NCBI RefSeq assembly: GCF_037975245.1 | Contig: NC_092582.1 | Span: 5,374,001-5,434,000, forward strand | Direction of reading: 5' to 3' | Length of the DNA: 60,000 nucleotides | Source of the DNA: Apostichopus japonicus | Taxonomy: Eukaryota > Echinodermata > Holothuroidea > Aspidochirotida > Stichopodidae | In this document: positions 59,127-60,000 of the stretch, piece by piece | How positions within the stretch are numbered: position 1 is the stretch's first letter | Layout of the letters: each line of letters starts with the position of its first letter | Made by a program: the position numbers and the translations under genes | Notes under the pieces: generated by a model | What the model saw: the letters and a program-made list of their open reading frames with translations, nothing else | Databases searched by the model: none | What the model was told of the DNA's origin: nothing

Positions 59127-59829
59127 AAAGCTACTGTGATACAAGGATAACTTGAAGATAGCATGCATAGAGGGTGAGATTACACCTACTAACTTCAAGA
59201 TGGTCAGAGTGGCAATATTAGGAGCAGGAGCTAGTGGTCTGACAGCCATCAAGTGTTGCTTGGATGAGGGCTTGGAACCTGTCTGCTTCGAGAAGACGGA
59301 CGATATCGGAGGCCTGTGGCTCTACCGGGGAGACACAAACAAGTTCCCTGAACTGGGTTGCGTCTTCAAGTCGACTGTGATCAACACCAGTAAAGAGATA
59401 ATGTCCTTCAGCGACTTTCCTTGTCCGAAAGAGTTTGCAAACTTCATGCACAACCGGCAAGTCTACCAGTACCTAAAGCTGTATGCAGACAAGTTTGGGC
59501 TTATGAAACACATTCAGTTTAACAACTCAGTAACATCTGCGAAGAAAGCAGCTGACTTTGACTCGACGGGCCGGTGGGACATCGAGATAAAAGACGAAGT
59601 GACAGGGGACAAGAAGATGGAGACATTTGATGCCCTCTTTGTCTGCAATGGGCATCATGCTAAACCATACATACCGGACTTCCCTGGAATTGATGACTTT
59701 CAAGGCACCAAGTTACACACCCACTACTACCGAACGCCAGACTCTTTCAAAGACAAGAGGGTTGTAGTGATAGGCATCGGTAACTCGGGAGGAGACGCAG
59801 CTGTAGAGCTGAGCAGATGGGCATCGCAG
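59127..59829 (+). CDS. flavin-containing monooxygenase (FMO-B), first coding exon, partial gene
   Basis: Paralogue of FMO-A. ATG at 59200 gives 210 codons to 59829, followed by donor CAG|GTGTGT at the same boundary as FMO-A (after ...ASQ versus ...ASK). GAGASG (residues 8-13) binds FAD. F167-x-G-x3-H-x3-Y177 is the FMO signature. GIGNSGGD (192-199) binds NADPH. CVFKSTVINTSKE is the usual conserved stretch. The acceptor CTTCTTTTCTTACAG ends at 59126, giving a 73-nt 5' UTR in this exon with a tiny upstream ATG at 59163 (four codons). The second half of the protein (LATGY motif, membrane anchor) lies beyond the window. The expected role is NADPH-dependent N/S-oxygenation at the ER. Confidence 0.93.
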
Positions 59830-60000
59830 GTGTGTATGGTAGATTAAAGGCATCCAATAAATCTGTCTTAGATTGTAGAAATAAAGGCATCATATTGTCA
59901 TTAAAAGGGTTTCAGTGATAGGCATCTGTAACTTGTAGAGCTGAGCAGATGGGCATCGCAGGTGTGTATGGTAGATTAAAGGCATCCAATAAATCTGTTT
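59757..60000 (+). repeat. tandem duplication of FMO-B exon end and donor
   Basis: 59757-59868 recurs at about 59907-60000 (TGATAGGCATC, GTAGAGCTGAGCAGATGG, GGCATCGCAGGTGTGTATGG, AAAGGCATCCAATAAATCTG). The second copy lacks about 16 bp of exon sequence (the CGGGAGGAGACGCAGC part). It carries an identical donor site. Confidence 0.9.

Noticed and set aside
1-60000. CRISPR array, operon or prokaryotic system
   Set aside because: Spliced genes, SINEs and metazoan-type retroelements show a eukaryotic chromosome; no regularly spaced identical repeats with unique spacers were seen.

Overview
This is a stretch of animal nuclear DNA: low GC, sparse genes, one spliced gene, one partial gene, and dense, heavily decayed transposable elements. 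The mix points to an invertebrate genome. It contains a DIRS-type tyrosine-recombinase retroelement, Penelope-like elements with GIY-YIG and hammerhead-like motifs, BEL/Pao, CR1/L2-like LINE 3' ends, many hAT-like nonautonomous transposons, tRNA-derived SINEs, and AGGTCA-rich satellites. A marine invertebrate deuterostome such as an echinoderm is my best guess. That is inference; nothing here fixes the species.

The only convincing host genes are two flavin-containing monooxygenases (FMO). FMO-A (24838..22049, minus) is complete in coding terms: two coding exons, 524 residues, with FAD, FMO-signature, NADPH and LATGY motifs and a C-terminal membrane anchor. FMO-B (59127 onward, plus) enters at the right edge with the matching first coding exon and a donor site at the same place. 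The two genes point away from each other, about 34 kb apart, and the space between is almost entirely transposon-derived.

Layout. 1-4780: noncoding DNA with microsatellites and two SINEs. 4783-7080: AGGTCA satellite split by a hAT-like element that holds another hAT-like element. 8485-8869: TIR MITE. 11803-12991: 260-bp direct repeats. 13100-20056: a block with a Penelope-like element, SINEs and a LINE end; a second diverged copy lies at 43227-48855. 20600-25000: FMO-A. 26380-30179: degraded BEL/Pao fragment between 53-bp direct repeats. About 30180-41350: a DIRS-type element broken by three later insertions (a 4.4-kb TIR element holding a 255-bp hAT MITE, a LINE 3' end, and a 1.2-kb TA-flanked element). 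42145-43200: higher-order tandem repeat. 48840-51720: 180-bp tandem repeat split by nested hAT elements. 55690-57190: 145-bp satellite array 2-3.5 kb upstream of FMO-B. 59127-60000: FMO-B.

Many boundaries are firm because target-site duplications (TSDs) can be read directly, and in two cases removing the insert restores an open reading frame. None of the transposon genes looks active: catalytic residues are changed and frames are broken. The points most worth following are the repeated cUUCGg-type hairpin motif in the DIRS leader, the array of DR1-type nuclear-receptor half-sites upstream of FMO-B, the unclassified 4.4-kb TIR element, and the segmental duplication with its tandem hammerhead-like motifs.
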